A stretch of DNA of 64,000 bases from Panax quinquefolius (lineage: Eukaryota; Streptophyta; Magnoliopsida; Apiales; Araliaceae), in the NCBI GenBank assembly GCA_020205615.1, contig CM035164.1:3809501-3873500 (forward strand). Reading direction: 5' to 3'. Below the pieces are notes generated by a model, which was not told where the DNA came from, made no database searches, and worked only from the letters and a program-made list of their open reading frames with translations. Numbering within the stretch: the stretch's first letter is position 1; every line of letters begins with the position of its first letter. Below, piece after piece: positions 1 through 11,084 of the stretch. Made by a program: the position numbers and the translations under genes.

Positions 1-265
1 CAAGTATGTTGCGTGTTCAGAACTTTTTTTACGTATCGATGTTACGTAAATATGTGGATGACCCGAACCACATTATTAATTTAGAATCGGACGAGATAGC
101 GGATGATTTAACGTATGAGATCTCGTGTTAAAATCTTGGATAAGAAGAATCGTATCCAACACTCAAGGGTTATACCTCGAAGAGTTAGAATCAAAATGAA
201 GTCGTGTATACTCACTGTTAAGACATACCGTGTAACGTCGTAAATTTCAAAGGGCGAAATTCCAT
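1..265 (+). pseudogene. Ty3/gypsy pol tail: integrase C-terminus and chromodomain remnant
   Basis: This is the last part of a gypsy pol gene whose upstream portion lies outside the window. Near 41-85 it reads [16 protein letters not shown], which matches the GPY/F-to-chromodomain linker of element R (MLRKYVKDPNHIIELE near 31080). The following DEIADDLTYE stretch also matches. The frame then breaks several times before the polypurine tract, so it is a pseudogene. In the family this region helps integrase and directs insertion through the chromodomain. It belongs to the same element as the LTR that follows. Confidence 0.8.
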
Positions 266-277
266 AAGGAGGGAGAT
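266..277 (+). promoter_or_regulatory. Polypurine tract of the leftmost gypsy element
   Basis: The run AAGGAGGGAGAT lies directly before the LTR start TGTGAAACCC. The same purine run precedes the 3' LTRs at 14879, 47052 and 52966. It is the presumed primer for plus-strand cDNA synthesis. Confidence 0.85.
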
Positions 278-764
278 TGTGAAACCCAGTTTTATGAATA
301 AAGAATTAATTTTCTCTGAAATTTTTTTTTTATATTATGGTGTGGATTTGATATAATGTTATTGTTGTGGGTAATATTTATAAATTTTGCAAAGTATGCA
401 AGTTGTCATATTATATTCGATTAGTCGGGAATATTCGTTTTAAATGAGGAAATATTCAATGCAATGACACAATCATCGGTGGACCCCACAACGAAATTAT
501 TATCGGATTGAAAATGACAAAAATATTTTATTGAAAATAACGGCGAAAGTTTTACCGTTGATACTGTTGAACTACTCGGTAGTAAAAGTACAGTAATACG
601 CGTTGTTGCATAGTAGCACACGGTATTGATTATTGATATTTATGTGAGAAGTCACCATTTTTGTTCAATTATTGCTCTGATAGTTCTTTGCGTAGTATCT
701 CACATTATTTGATTCAATTATTGTTGATTTAGAAGTTTTGTTTTATTAAGTAATAAAATAGAAA

Positions 765-1015
765 CATCTTTTATATATAAAACAAAATACTTTATTAAAG
801 TTATTCTATAAATAGAATATATTATATTCTATTATGCATAGTATTTTGTATAGTAAAATCTTTTTATATAAAAAAGTAATACTTTATTAAAGTTATTCTA
901 TAAATATAATATATTATATTTTATTATGCATAGTGTTTTGCATAGTGCTCAGCGTAATGTTTGCGTAGTAAAAATCTTTTTATATAAATAGAATATATTA
1001 TATTTTATTTAAAAG
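765..1015 (+). repeat. U3 tandem repeats in LTR A (about 110-bp units)
   Basis: Two to three units share a core of TTTTATATAAAA, ACTTTATTAAAGTTATTC and ATAGAATATATTATATTTTA, each followed by TTATGCATAGT. Small GCATAGTGTTT sub-repeats are added. The block sits just upstream of the TATA box, where enhancers are expected. Confidence 0.75.
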
Positions 1016-1096
1016 ATTTTTCTTTAAATATGACCGTCGATTAAAGTAAATCAATCTGGACCGTTCATGGATTAATTCTTATGCATTCCATTTTCC

Positions 1097-1104
1097 TATA
1101 AATA
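1097..1104 (+). promoter_or_regulatory. TATA box of LTR A
   Basis: CCTATAAATAGAAGCTCATTCC is a strong plant TATA context, written here as TATAAATA. The same box stands at the matching place in LTRs at 3158, 6875 and 18349. Confidence 0.75.
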
Positions 1105-1269
1105 GAAGCTCATTCCTTCATTATTTTCTTACGAATTCACTAGAGAGAGAAACTATAGAGAGAGACTATAGAGAGATAGAAGAAAAGTTTTCTGCTACTT
1201 CACTACTCTTATATCAAGTATTATTTTACGGTAATGGATGTTATTTATTGTACTCATGAAGAGAACTTC

Positions 1270-1625
1270 TGTTATTCTATTATTTATTATTCTGTTAGAA
1301 TAACATGTATACGCGGGCTACCCTATACATGGTGACATTCTTCAATATTTCGTTCTTTATTATTACAGCCGGAATATCCTCACATTTGTGCGTTCTGTGG
1401 GACTTGGTTCCATTATTTATTATTCGCCTTATATCATGTGTGCGCGTTCGCATGGGACACAGTTCTATTCTTTATTATTACATTGGAATATCCATGCATG
1501 CATTTTACTGTGGGACCGGTTCCGTTATTTATTATTACTGTTGGAATAACTGCGTATATGCGATCTATCGCATGCACGGTGATTTCTTTTGTTATTCCAT
1601 TCTTTATTATACTCGGTTGGTTAAA
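1270..1625 (+). repeat. Hairpin array (TTATTCC-type) in LTR A
   Basis: Four to five units of 60-70 bp alternate TTCNNTNTTTATTATT with GGAATA-type sequences. The first pairs GTTATTCT (1271-1278) with AGAATAAC (1297-1304). Reading frames through it (such as 1305-1667) are repeats, not a protein. Confidence 0.75.
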
Positions 1626-1851
1626 ACTTTGACTTCTATACCCATGAAATTAGTGGAATATCTTTGATATTTGCACTTCATCCAAATCTTTTCATGAAAA
1701 TATTCTTCCGAGCATTCTTGAATTTTACTCTCTGAAAGAAGTATCATGTTGACAATTTGGACGTTATCAGTTCCTAGATAAATTAATTCTTGAACTTGTT
1801 TTATTGAATTCTTATATCATTGTCATCATCCTCATGTTTATATTTTGTTAA

Positions 1852-2165
1852 AAGTCGTCTGTGGCCTGTAGTGCATAGATGGACTTGGTATGATTATGAC
1901 CAGGGATTATTCGGTGTAATCATGACCGTAATGTTACAAATGATGTGAAAATTAAAAATCCTCATTGGCCCGTAGTGCATTGATGGACAGTTTTTGGTAT
2001 GATTATGGCTATGGATTCTCTTCGGCCAAGGGAGCAAAGATAAATTGTTTTATGGCATGATCAGGACCGTTGATGAAAACACGATTATCTTTGGCCCGTA
2101 GTGCATGAATAATTCGTGGTCGTGATACTAAAGAATATCCTTGGCTTGTAGTGCAGGGATGATTT
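1852..2165 (+). repeat. Hairpin array (GTAGTGC loop) in LTR A
   Basis: Four units carry the constant loop TTGGCCYGTAGTGC. In the last, ATCCTTG (2137-2143) pairs with CAGGGAT (2154-2160). Confidence 0.75.
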
Positions 2166-2784
2166 AATGATGTGGATTATTTATTGAGCTAAGTCTCAGC
2201 GATAAAAGTGATGAAAAACTTTTTAAATCATAAAAGATAGTAGATTCTATTCTCTACTTGACTCTTTTAATGGATTGTTTGTTCCGCTGCAGTTAAACTT
2301 GATAGTTATTATATTTTATCAGTTTAACACTGTTGAAGGCTAACGATAAATTATCCTGCATTATCTTAGTCATAATATTTCTTACTGGGCTAGTTGAGCT
2401 CACCCTTTCTTTCACTGTTCTCTTCAGGAAATGAAAACGTAGCTGGGACTAGTCGGGGAATGGAGTGATGGTCCTAGATGGTGCATTAGTAGTCCTCAAT
2501 ATTCTGTGAAATAGTGTGATAATAATTGTAATGAGGACTCCTTTTGAGTTTGTATAATCTCTAGTAGACAATATTTGTATTCAAACTCACAGTTTATGTT
2601 TTGTCGTATTGTACATTATTATGCAGCAGTTGTATTATTAAGTTGTATTTGAATTACATACCATGTATCAAGCGACTCAAGATGGGTGATGTATACCTAA
2701 TTTTGGAGGCGTCACAAGATTGATTATTGATGTTTACGTGATAAGTCACTTTCGGTTTTGTTTTATTGGTATTATTAATGTAAT

Positions 2785-3075
2785 AAAAGCGGAAAATATT
2801 TTATATAAAATGAATACTTTTATAAAGTTATTCTATAAATAGAATATATTTATATTCTATTATGCATAGTGTTTTTTGCATAGTAAAATCTTTTTATATA
2901 AAATAGAATACTTTTATAAAGTTATTCTATAAATAGAATATATTATATTTTATTATGCATAGTGTTTGCATAGTGCCTGCATAGTGTTTGCATAATGTTT
3001 GTTTAGTAAAATCTTTTATAAAGTTATTCATTTTATTATATTATAAATAGAATATATTATATTTTATTTAAAAGA
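2785..3075 (+). repeat. U3 tandem repeats in LTR B
   Basis: Two units repeat CTTTTATAAAGTTATTC and ATAGAATATATTATATTTTA, followed by GCATAGTGTTTGCATAGTGC sub-repeats. They lie upstream of the TATA box, as in LTR A. Confidence 0.7.
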
Positions 3076-3157
3076 TTTTGCTTTAAATATGGACCGTCAG
3101 ATTAAAGGAAATCAATCTGGACCGTTCATGAGTTAGTTACTATGCAGTCCATTTTTC

Positions 3158-3165
3158 TATAAATA
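3158..3165 (+). promoter_or_regulatory. TATA box of LTR B
   Basis: TATAAATA within TCTATAAATAGAAGCTCATT, at the conserved position. Confidence 0.7.
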
Positions 3166-3369
3166 GAAGCTCATTCCTTCATTAGTTCTTACGAATTCAC
3201 TGAAACTCTAGAGAGAGTTCTTCTTCTATAATCTTGAGAGTATTTTTTTAGAGTTTAAGAAAGCTTTGAGCGTAGTGTAAGTTTTCTTCAAGTATATTCC
3301 CGCCCTACTAGTCGGAATACTTTTTTTTTAGGTAGGGGATATAATTGTTGTACTCGTAAAGGATATTAT

Positions 3370-3815
3370 TATTGTTTATTATTCTGTTAGAATAACCTGT
3401 ATATGAGGACTACCCTATACTTGGTGAAATTCTTCTGTTATTCCATTCTTTATTATTATGTTGGAATAACCTGTTTATGCGAAGTACCACATACATGGTG
3501 AAATTCTTCTAATATTCCGTTCTTTATTATTACGTGCTGAATATCACATCAAGCGCTTACGCCGGGACTGGTTCCATTATTTATTATCCCGCCGGAATAT
3601 CACATGCAAGGCGTTTCGTTGGACTGGTTCCATTATTTATTATTCGCCGGAATATCCTCGCTTCATCTGCTTACGCTGGGACTGGTTCCATTATTTATTA
3701 TTCTGTTGGGAATAACACGCTTGAAGTTTAGTTTATCGCATGGTGAATCCTTCATTATTTCATTCTTTATTATTACATTTGAATAACTTTGTCTATGTGG
3801 ATTACCACATTCATG
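3370..3815 (+). repeat. Hairpin array (TTATTCC-type) in LTR B
   Basis: Six units share GGTTCCATTATTTATTATT or TTCCATTCTTTATTATT followed by GGAATA. The array is a homologue of 1270-1625 with a different unit number. Confidence 0.75.
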
Positions 3816-4709
3816 GTGAATGATCCTTCGTATTCATACGAATAGTATTTTCATTAAAAAGGGGTTTTAGCCAGGGGCAGATTCGTAATTTTTCTGACCC
3901 TCAAAAATTCTAAAAAAATTTGAAATGATAATTTGATGAGTTTTCTAAATTGTGTCAAAAAATGGCGATTTTTGGATGTATATATTAAGATTTATGGATT
4001 TTATGAGAAAAGACTATTTTAAAAGTAAACCCTTATAACTCCTTGTGGTTAACTCCAAAATTGGTGAAATTTTTATTGGGAGTACATGTATATAACAGGA
4101 GTATACTCTGTAAATTTCGAAATTTTTGGACAAAAGTATAATTTATGATAAATGTCTAAATATTCGGAAGATTTAGCCATATGAAAAATAGTAAATAAAT
4201 TTTAAAAATTCTGAGAAAAATATATGTTGAAGATGGGACTATATTCTGCTAAATCCCAGAAAAGAAATATTTTTGGGACTGATTTGGTATTTTTCATGAA
4301 AATGAACTAGTTATGAGTAAATGAATTAAATATGTTATGTGAAGTAATAAAATTGCAAAATAGGATTTTATGGCTTGAGAATCCTATATAGGGTATATGC
4401 AGATTTTTGATGAGGGATTTGATCATTGATTATGAAATCTTATGAGTATGGCATTTTTGAATGATTAAATGTATTATTTGATAAAGTGTAAACAATTGAA
4501 ATAAATTATTTATAAGTTTAAGAAATGATTAAAATATTGTTATAACATTAATGATATTAGATTATGAGATTATTAAGTGATTGATAACATTTGGTTATTA
4601 TTGAACGCTGAATAAATTGTATTATAAATGTTTAATATTTATCATTTATCTCATTTGATTGATTCTTATATCATTGTCATCATCCTCATGCTTATATTGT
4701 ATTGAAAGT

Positions 4710-5290
4710 CATCTTTGACCGTAGTGCATAGATGGACTTAGTATGATTATGACTAGGGATTATTCGGTATAATCATGACCGTAATGTTACAAATGATGTG
4801 AAAAAAGTCCTCATTGGCTCGTAGTGCATTGATGGACAGTTTTTGGTATGATTATGGCTATGGATTCTCTTCGGCCAAGGGTGAAAAGAGGAATTGTTTT
4901 ATAGCATGATCAGGACCGTTGATAAAAACACGATTATCTTTGGCCCGTAGTGCATGGATAATTTGTGATTGTGATACTAATGAAAAAGTCCTCATTGGCC
5001 CGTAGTGCATTGATGGACAATTTTTGGTATGATTATGGCTATGGATTCTCTTCGGTCAAGGGTGCAAAGATGAATTGTTTTATGGCATGATCAGGACCGT
5101 TGATGAAAACACGATTATCTTTGACCCGTAGTGCATGAATAATTCTTGGTCGTGATACTAAAAAATATCCTTGGTTTGTAGTGCAGGGATGATTCGATGA
5201 TGTGGATTATTTATTGAGCTGAGTCTCAACAATAAATATTAATTCATGGATGTGATAATAATGAATATCTTTAGCCGTAGTGCAAAGATG
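4710..5290 (+). repeat. Hairpin array (GTAGTGC loop) in LTR B, expanded
   Basis: Seven units carry GGCCCGTAGTGC or variants, against four in LTRs A and D. A block of two units (about 4805-4970) is repeated at 4985-5150, which explains the expansion. Confidence 0.75.
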
Positions 5291-5822
5291 ATTTAATGAT
5301 TACGAGCATGAATTGTGATTTGGTATAACCATGATTTTTGATGTTTCAGGTGAAGATATGTGATGAAAATTATCTTCGTCCTGGGTGCGAAAAGGAATTT
5401 AGAATCACAATTATGATTATGAGTTATTCATATGATTGTGAACAAGAATTGTTGATTGATGTTACAAGGATAAAACACTATTGGTGGACTTTTAACATGG
5501 AGAAGATAATAGACCATATGGTCTATTTGACTCTTCTAATGGATTTCTCGTTCCGCTGCAACTATGGTTGAAAAGTTTTATCATCTACCATATGTTCCAA
5601 ATCTCTGATTTATTATTGATGAAAGCTATTGATAATTTAATTATCTTTAGTCATGATATTCTTTACTGGGCTAGTTTTGCTCACCCTTTCTGCTTCACAA
5701 TTCCTTTCAGGTAATAAGAGTGTTGCCGTGTCGGCGGGGATAACAAATGGTCTCTAGGCTGAAGAAGTTCTCCTAAACAAGATAGAAAAATATGTTGTAT
5801 TCTACACAACATTTAGTAGTTA

Positions 5823-6240
5823 TATTTGGTGAATCAAATAGGGTGAGGTGAACCCAACTTTGGAAGGGTGTTTTGCCACTATCATACAAGATGTCTAATG
5901 ACATACAACCTCGTGTTATCATTAGACAGGGTTGTGCGCATCCACTTGCTGAGTATATCTACGGGCACTACCTATATGATCTTGGAGTTGATTTAAAATA
6001 TAATATTCACTTGAAAACATTGGAGATAGTTATATGTCAAGAGAAGACTCACCATTGGAAAGAAGATGATAGTAATCTTCTCATTTTTCTTAGGGGTCTA
6101 TTGGATTGACCAAGGATAATTACGTGGCCATATGATATCTATTATAACCTGGGCGCATGGCCTCCCATGTACGAAGGTTTCCTTGAGCACTTCCCAAAGA
6201 TTTTAATTTCTAAAATAGTTTTTGACTATACTTTTATGTA
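5823..6240 (+). other. Coding-like segment unique to type 3 LTRs (copy in LTR B)
   Basis: An open stretch of 78 codons (5873-6109) reads from LPLSYKMSNDIQPRV to FLRGLLD, with an in-frame ATG at 5891. A homologue lies on the minus strand at about 7190-7560 inside the 4-kb solo LTR, where a CAG codon has become TAG. Types 1 and 2 lack it at the matching U5 position. I do not recognise the protein. Codon differences between the copies are both silent and amino-acid changing, so I see no clear constraint. It may be a captured host fragment or chance reading through non-coding LTR. Confidence 0.4.
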
Positions 6241-6539
6241 AAGTACCATTGTAAGGTTGTGGTCGGCACCACGAGAGTTATATACATTTGTATTAAAACT
6301 CACGATTAATCGTGTGGTCGATTCTATCTGACAATATCAACAATTAATATAAATGAATTTGTTTTTGAATTTTGTACCATGTATCCGCGACTTTAAATGG
6401 GTGATGTATACCTAATTTTGGGGCGTCACAACAAAGAATAATGGCGTGGTTGCATAAGTAGCACACGATATTGATTATTGATGCTACGTGATAAGTCACC
6501 GGTTTTGTTTTATTGGTATTATTAATGTAATAAAACAGA

Positions 6540-6790
6540 AAAAGTTTTTATATAAAAATGAATACTTTTATAAAGTTATTCGCTTTATTAGGCTAATAGT
6601 AAAATCTTTTTATATAAAATGTAATACTTTTATAAAGTTATCTATTTTATTAGACAATAATTAGAATATATTATATTTTATTATGCATAGTATTTGCATA
6701 ATGCCTACATAGTGTTTGCATAGTAAAATCTTTTATAAAGTTATTCGTTTTATTAGATTATAAATAGAATATATTATATTTTATTTAAAA
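6540..6790 (+). repeat. U3 tandem repeats in LTR C
   Basis: Units share CTTTTATAAAGTTATTC and the GCATAGTATTTGCATAATGC sub-repeat, upstream of the TATA box. Confidence 0.65.
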
Positions 6791-6874
6791 GATTTTGCTT
6801 TAAATATGGATCGTCAGATTAAAGTAAATCAATCTGGACCGTTCATGAATTAGTTACTATGCAGTCCATTCTTC

Positions 6875-6882
6875 TATAAATA
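6875..6882 (+). promoter_or_regulatory. TATA box of LTR C (element D 5' LTR)
   Basis: TATAAATA in TTCTATAAATAGAAGCTCATTC. The downstream leader is now broken by the 4-kb insertion at 6977, so this promoter can no longer drive D directly. Confidence 0.7.
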
Positions 6883-7189
6883 GAAGCTCATTCCTTCATT
6901 ATTTCTTACGAATTCACTGAAACTCTAGTGAGAAAGAAGAAAAGTATTCTGCTACTTCACTACTAATATATCCTGTTGTGACAACCCCAAAATAGGTCCA
7001 TTCCATCCAACCCATTCTGAGTCGCCAAATACATGGTACAGAAAACAACTACAACTTTATTACAACAATTGTCGTGCAAAATACAACAATTCATGTGTTG
7101 TGAGTTTTGATACAAATATATATATCAACTGTGACTCTTGACACAAACTTGGGTAGCACGTCACCATGACATCTTACATAAAGGTATAG

Positions 7190-7560
7190 TCAAAAACTGT
7201 TTTAAAAATTAAAATCTTTGGGAAGTGCTCAAGGAAATCTTCGTACATGGGAGGCCATGCGTCTAGGTTATGATAGATATCATATGCCCACGTAATTATC
7301 CTCGGTCACCTAATAGACCCCAAAGAAAAAACGAGAAGATTACTATCATATTCTTTCCAATGGTGAGTCTTCTCTTGACATATTATTATCTCCACTGTCT
7401 CTAATTGAGAGTTATACTTCAACCAAACACCAAGATTATATAGGTAGTGCTCGTAGATATACTCAGCAAGTGGATGAGCACAACCCTATTTTATGATGAC
7501 ACGAGGTTGTATGTCATTAGACATCTTGTATGATAATGGCAAAACACCCTTCCAACGTTG
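7190..7560 (-). other. Coding-like segment unique to type 3 LTRs (copy in solo LTR)
   Basis: The reverse complement reads LPLSYKMSNDIQPRVIIK, a stop, then GCAHPLAEYIYEHYLYNLGV, parallel to 5873-6109. The homology continues past the stop codons into the following bases, which means the whole DNA block, not just a reading frame, is shared. Confidence 0.4.
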
Positions 7561-8144
7561 GGTTCGCCTCACCCTATTTGATTCACCAAATATAACTACT
7601 AAATGATGTATACAACACCTTTCTATACTGCTTAGGGACAACCTCCATAGCTAGAGACCACCGTTCTATTTCCCTCACATTCTCGCTTTCCGACCCAAAT
7701 ACACTCTTATTACACGAAAAGGAATTGTGAAGCAAAAAGGGTGAGCACAACTAGCCTAGTAAATAATATCATGACTAAAGATAATTAAATTATCAATAGC
7801 CTTCATCGATAATAAATCGTAGATTTAGAACATATGGTAGATGATAAAACTTTTCAACCATAGTTGCAAATGAAACGAGCAATCCATTAGAAGAGTCAAA
7901 TAGACCATAAAAGTCTATTATCTTCTCCATGTTAGAAATCCACCAACAATGTTTTATCCTCAGAACATCAATCAACAGCTTCATTTCCACAATTATATGA
8001 ATAACTCATAATCATAATTGTAATTCTAAATTCTCTTCGCATCCGGGATCTAAGATAATTTTCATCACATGTCTTTACCTGAAACATCAAAGATCATGGT
8101 TATACCAAATCATAGTTCCTGTTTATAATCATACTAACAATTTC

Positions 8145-8640
8145 ATCTTTGCACTACGGCCAAAGATATTCATCAACAGACCATCTTTGCACTACAGCCA
8201 AAAGATATTCAACAACAGTCATCTTTTGCACTACGGCCAAAGGTATACATCAACAATTCATCTTTTTTACAGCCAGCCAAAGATATTCCTCAACAGATTA
8301 TTATTTGCACTACAGCCAAATATATTCATCAACGATTCATATTTGCTTCTACAGGCCAAATATATTCATCAACAGTTTCATATTTGCACTACAGGCCAAA
8401 TATATTAATATCTCAAAGAAATATATAATCATTTCAGAATTTATATAAACAATAATTATAACCATGTTGATCATTTCACCTTTGCACTTAAGCTAAAGAT
8501 ATTCAATTATAAATTGATGGTGGTCATGATCATACCAAATCAACAATTCAACTTTGCACTTTCGGCCAAAGGAAACCCATAAATATGATCATACCAAATA
8601 TCTACCCATCTTTACACTCAAGTCAAAGAGAAATATCATC
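8145..8640 (-). repeat. Hairpin array (GTAGTGC loop) in the 4-kb solo LTR, longest array
   Basis: At least eight units, read on the minus strand as ATATTTGGCCTGTAGTGCAA or ATCTTTGGCCGTAGTGCAAA, are spaced 40-60 bp apart. The forward reading frame at 8149-8448 is only a passage through this array. Confidence 0.75.
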
Positions 8641-8759
8641 ATTAGGGTTATAAAAATGTTATATATAATAGTAAAATCAATATAATCAAAACATCTAGAT
8701 TTAATCTCAAGAGTAATATTCATAAATCAACTATAATTTGGTTAGAAAAAGAAACCAAT

Positions 8760-8835
8760 TTTGTCATGAATAGTAACTCGTGAATAAGAACCATGAAATA
8801 GTAACTCATGAATAGTAACTCATGAATAGTAAACC
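8760..8835 (-). repeat. 14-bp tandem repeats (GAGTTACTATTCAY) in the solo LTR
   Basis: Four to five units appear on this strand as ATGAATAGTAACTC. The same unit forms arrays in all type 2 LTRs. Confidence 0.75.
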
Positions 8836-9773
8836 CGACACAAAAAGGTAGAAATTCCACAATAAAATCCATACCAATATTTCGATATAATGATATTGAA
8901 ATAACATTTCTTAAACTTATAAACAATTTATTTTAATTGTTTACACTTTACTAAATAATGCATTTAATCATCCTAAAATTCCAAACTCATAAGATTTCAT
9001 CACCAATAACCAAAACCCTCATCAAAAATCTGCATATACCTCATATAGGATTCTCAAGCCATAAAATCCTATTTTCTAATTTTCTTACTTCACATAACAT
9101 ATTTAATTCATTTACTCATAACTAGTCCATTTTCATGAAAAATACCGAATCAGTACAAACAAATTTTCTTTTCTGAGATTTAGTAGAATATAGTCCCATA
9201 TTGAACATATATTTTTCTCAGAATTTTTAAAAATCATTTATTATTTTTCATATGGCCAAATCAGTCGAATATTTAGATATTTATCAAAAAATGTACTTTT
9301 ATCCAAAAATTCCGAAATTTACAGAGTATACTTCTATCATATACATGTACTCCCAATAAAAATTTTACCAATTTTGGAGTTAACCACAAGGAGTTATAAG
9401 CGGTTACTTTTAAAATAGTCTTTTCTCATAAAATTCAGAACTCTTAATCTATACATCCAAAAATCACCATTTTTGGACACAATCAAGAAAATTCATCAAA
9501 TTATAATTTCAAATTTTTCCAGAATTTTTGAAGGTCAGAAAAATTACTGGCCCCGAAAACATAACAACCCTTAAAATCCCTTTACTATCCCTTACCTCAA
9601 AAGAAGCAAAGACTTCCGATTGGATATCGGATATGATATGAAAGGAAACTTGCACTGATGAATAGCAACTCACCAAGTATCTAAATACTCATAAAATACA
9701 CTCGATAATCTAGAGAGAAAAAGAGAGAAAACTTATGAATTCTGGTGTGATTTTCAAGTTTAACTTAGTTCTC

Positions 9774-9781
9774 TATTTATA
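9774..9781 (-). promoter_or_regulatory. TATA box of the 4-kb solo LTR
   Basis: The minus strand reads TTTCCTATAAATAGAGAAC, placing TATAAATA upstream of the array-rich leader. Confidence 0.65.
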
Positions 9782-11084
9782 GGAAAATATTATTAGACCT
9801 TAAAGCGAGACTTGACTTCAGAACCTTATGGCTTTACCTACTATTCTACCTACCCACCAAAAATCAGCCATCTTCCCCAACAACCAAAAAAGTGGGGCCC
9901 ACCCACCCATTTCTAGAATTTTCCACCAAAATCATTTATAAACCTAATTTCCTAATGGATCCACCTCTTAAAATTCATAACAAATCATTCGTTTATTTTA
10001 ACGGTTCAAAATTTGTGAACATATACTCAACTTATATATGTATAACATATCCAAAAATCACAACGATCTAACTATTGATTAAAAATTATAACTCACACAA
10101 TAAAGTCAAAGAACAATCGATTTGATCTTTTAATACCTCTAATCCGACAAAATACTGATAAAATACCTCAACATTAATTCCTTCATTTATAACCACATAA
10201 ATAAATCCATCATTTATATCCACATCAAATAAATATTTCATTATCATATAAATCAATAATTAATTATTCACAAATAATATTATAGAATCACAATAATGAC
10301 AACCAGGCAGTTCCCAGGAAAGAGGTGGCTTTCCGATAAGGATTTCTCCTTACTGGCGCAATTAGGTGACCAAACCTCTCCTCGATGTAAATTTCTAGAC
10401 ATTGCCAATAATGCTATCTAATAATATTATTCAAATAATATGAATTATTGATCTGATAATGGAGATACTATGCAGTGACAATTATTGAAACAACAATAAT
10501 ATAAAATATCAACGCAGCAATTATTGATTCAATAAAATAAAATATTGAACAGTAATTACTGTAACAATTATTGAGTAGTGTCTTCTCACGTAAGAATCAA
10601 TAATTGAAAAAATATCATGTAATCTGCTGTCTTCTTGTGTAACTACGCCAGACATCGTATTTTAACCACCGAATATTCTAACGATTAGGTGTTAACAGTA
10701 AACTTCTACGCCGTTATTTATAAAAACTCAAATTTGTCGTTTTCTTCATCCGACAATTATTCTTACATTATGGGGCCCTGAAATGGTCATGCATACGTAA
10801 ATTTAATATTCCCCCATGTAAAAGAATATTCCACGACTGAACGAATATTCTAAACAATGATGAATATTTTATAACCACTTGCGTATTTTGAAAAAATTCA
10901 TATATCACCCTTAACTTTAACTTTTATCAATTTAACCATTTACTTGAATAGTAATTATAAGAAAAATTGAATACTTTTATTTCATAAAATTCGGGGTCTT
11001 ACACCAGTACTCTTCTTCATATGGTAGGGAATATTATTTGTTGTACTCGTAAGGGGTATTATTTCTTTTGTATTCATGAAGAGA

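Larger units (their letters stand above)
278..2716 (+). mobile_element. LTR A: 3' LTR of gypsy element, type 1 (2.4 kb)
   Basis: The LTR begins TGTGAAACCC just after a polypurine tract and ends GGAGGCGTCACA. These termini match all other LTRs here. In order it holds U3 tandem repeats (765-1015), a TATA box (1097), a leader rich in AGAGA, a possible splice donor (1231), hairpin arrays (1270-1620 and 1852-2165), a possible acceptor (2427), and a U5 end. It is followed directly by a second LTR piece instead of ordinary flanking DNA, so its target-site duplication cannot be read. Confidence 0.9.
2717..6430 (+). mobile_element. LTR B: 5'-truncated mosaic LTR (type 1/type 3)
   Basis: This LTR lacks about the first 350 bp: it starts at AGATTGATTATTGATG, an internal LTR position (compare 15232), joined to the end of LTR A. 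It ends GGGGCGTCACA at 6430. From 2717 to about 3830 and from about 4640 to 5250 it resembles type 1. From about 3838 to 4640 and from about 5250 to 6430 it matches the reverse complement of the 4-kb solo LTR at 6977-11003. It has a TATA box (3158) and both kinds of hairpin array. No primer site follows; the next bases are again LTR interior. Confidence 0.8.
6977..11003 (-). mobile_element. Solo LTR, type 3 (4.0 kb), reverse orientation, with TSD
   Basis: On the minus strand the element begins TGTAAGACCCCGAATTTT (from 11003) and ends GGGGTTGTCACA (at 6977). No gag, pol, primer site or polypurine tract is present, so it is a solo LTR. Flanks are CCTGT (6972-6976) and CCAGT (11004-11008). The unbroken D 3' LTR at about 18452 reads ATATCCAGTACTCTTC, so CCAGT is the target and the left copy has one change. 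It holds a TATA box (9774-9781), 14-bp repeats, the hairpin array and the coding-like segment. At 4,027 bp it is among the longer plant LTRs. Confidence 0.9.

Noticed and set aside
8149..8448. CRISPR-like array of 20-bp repeats with 40-bp spacing
   Set aside because: Units contain inverted repeats and diverged loops, lie inside an LTR with a TSD and recur in all LTRs; this is a plant genome and no cas genes are present.
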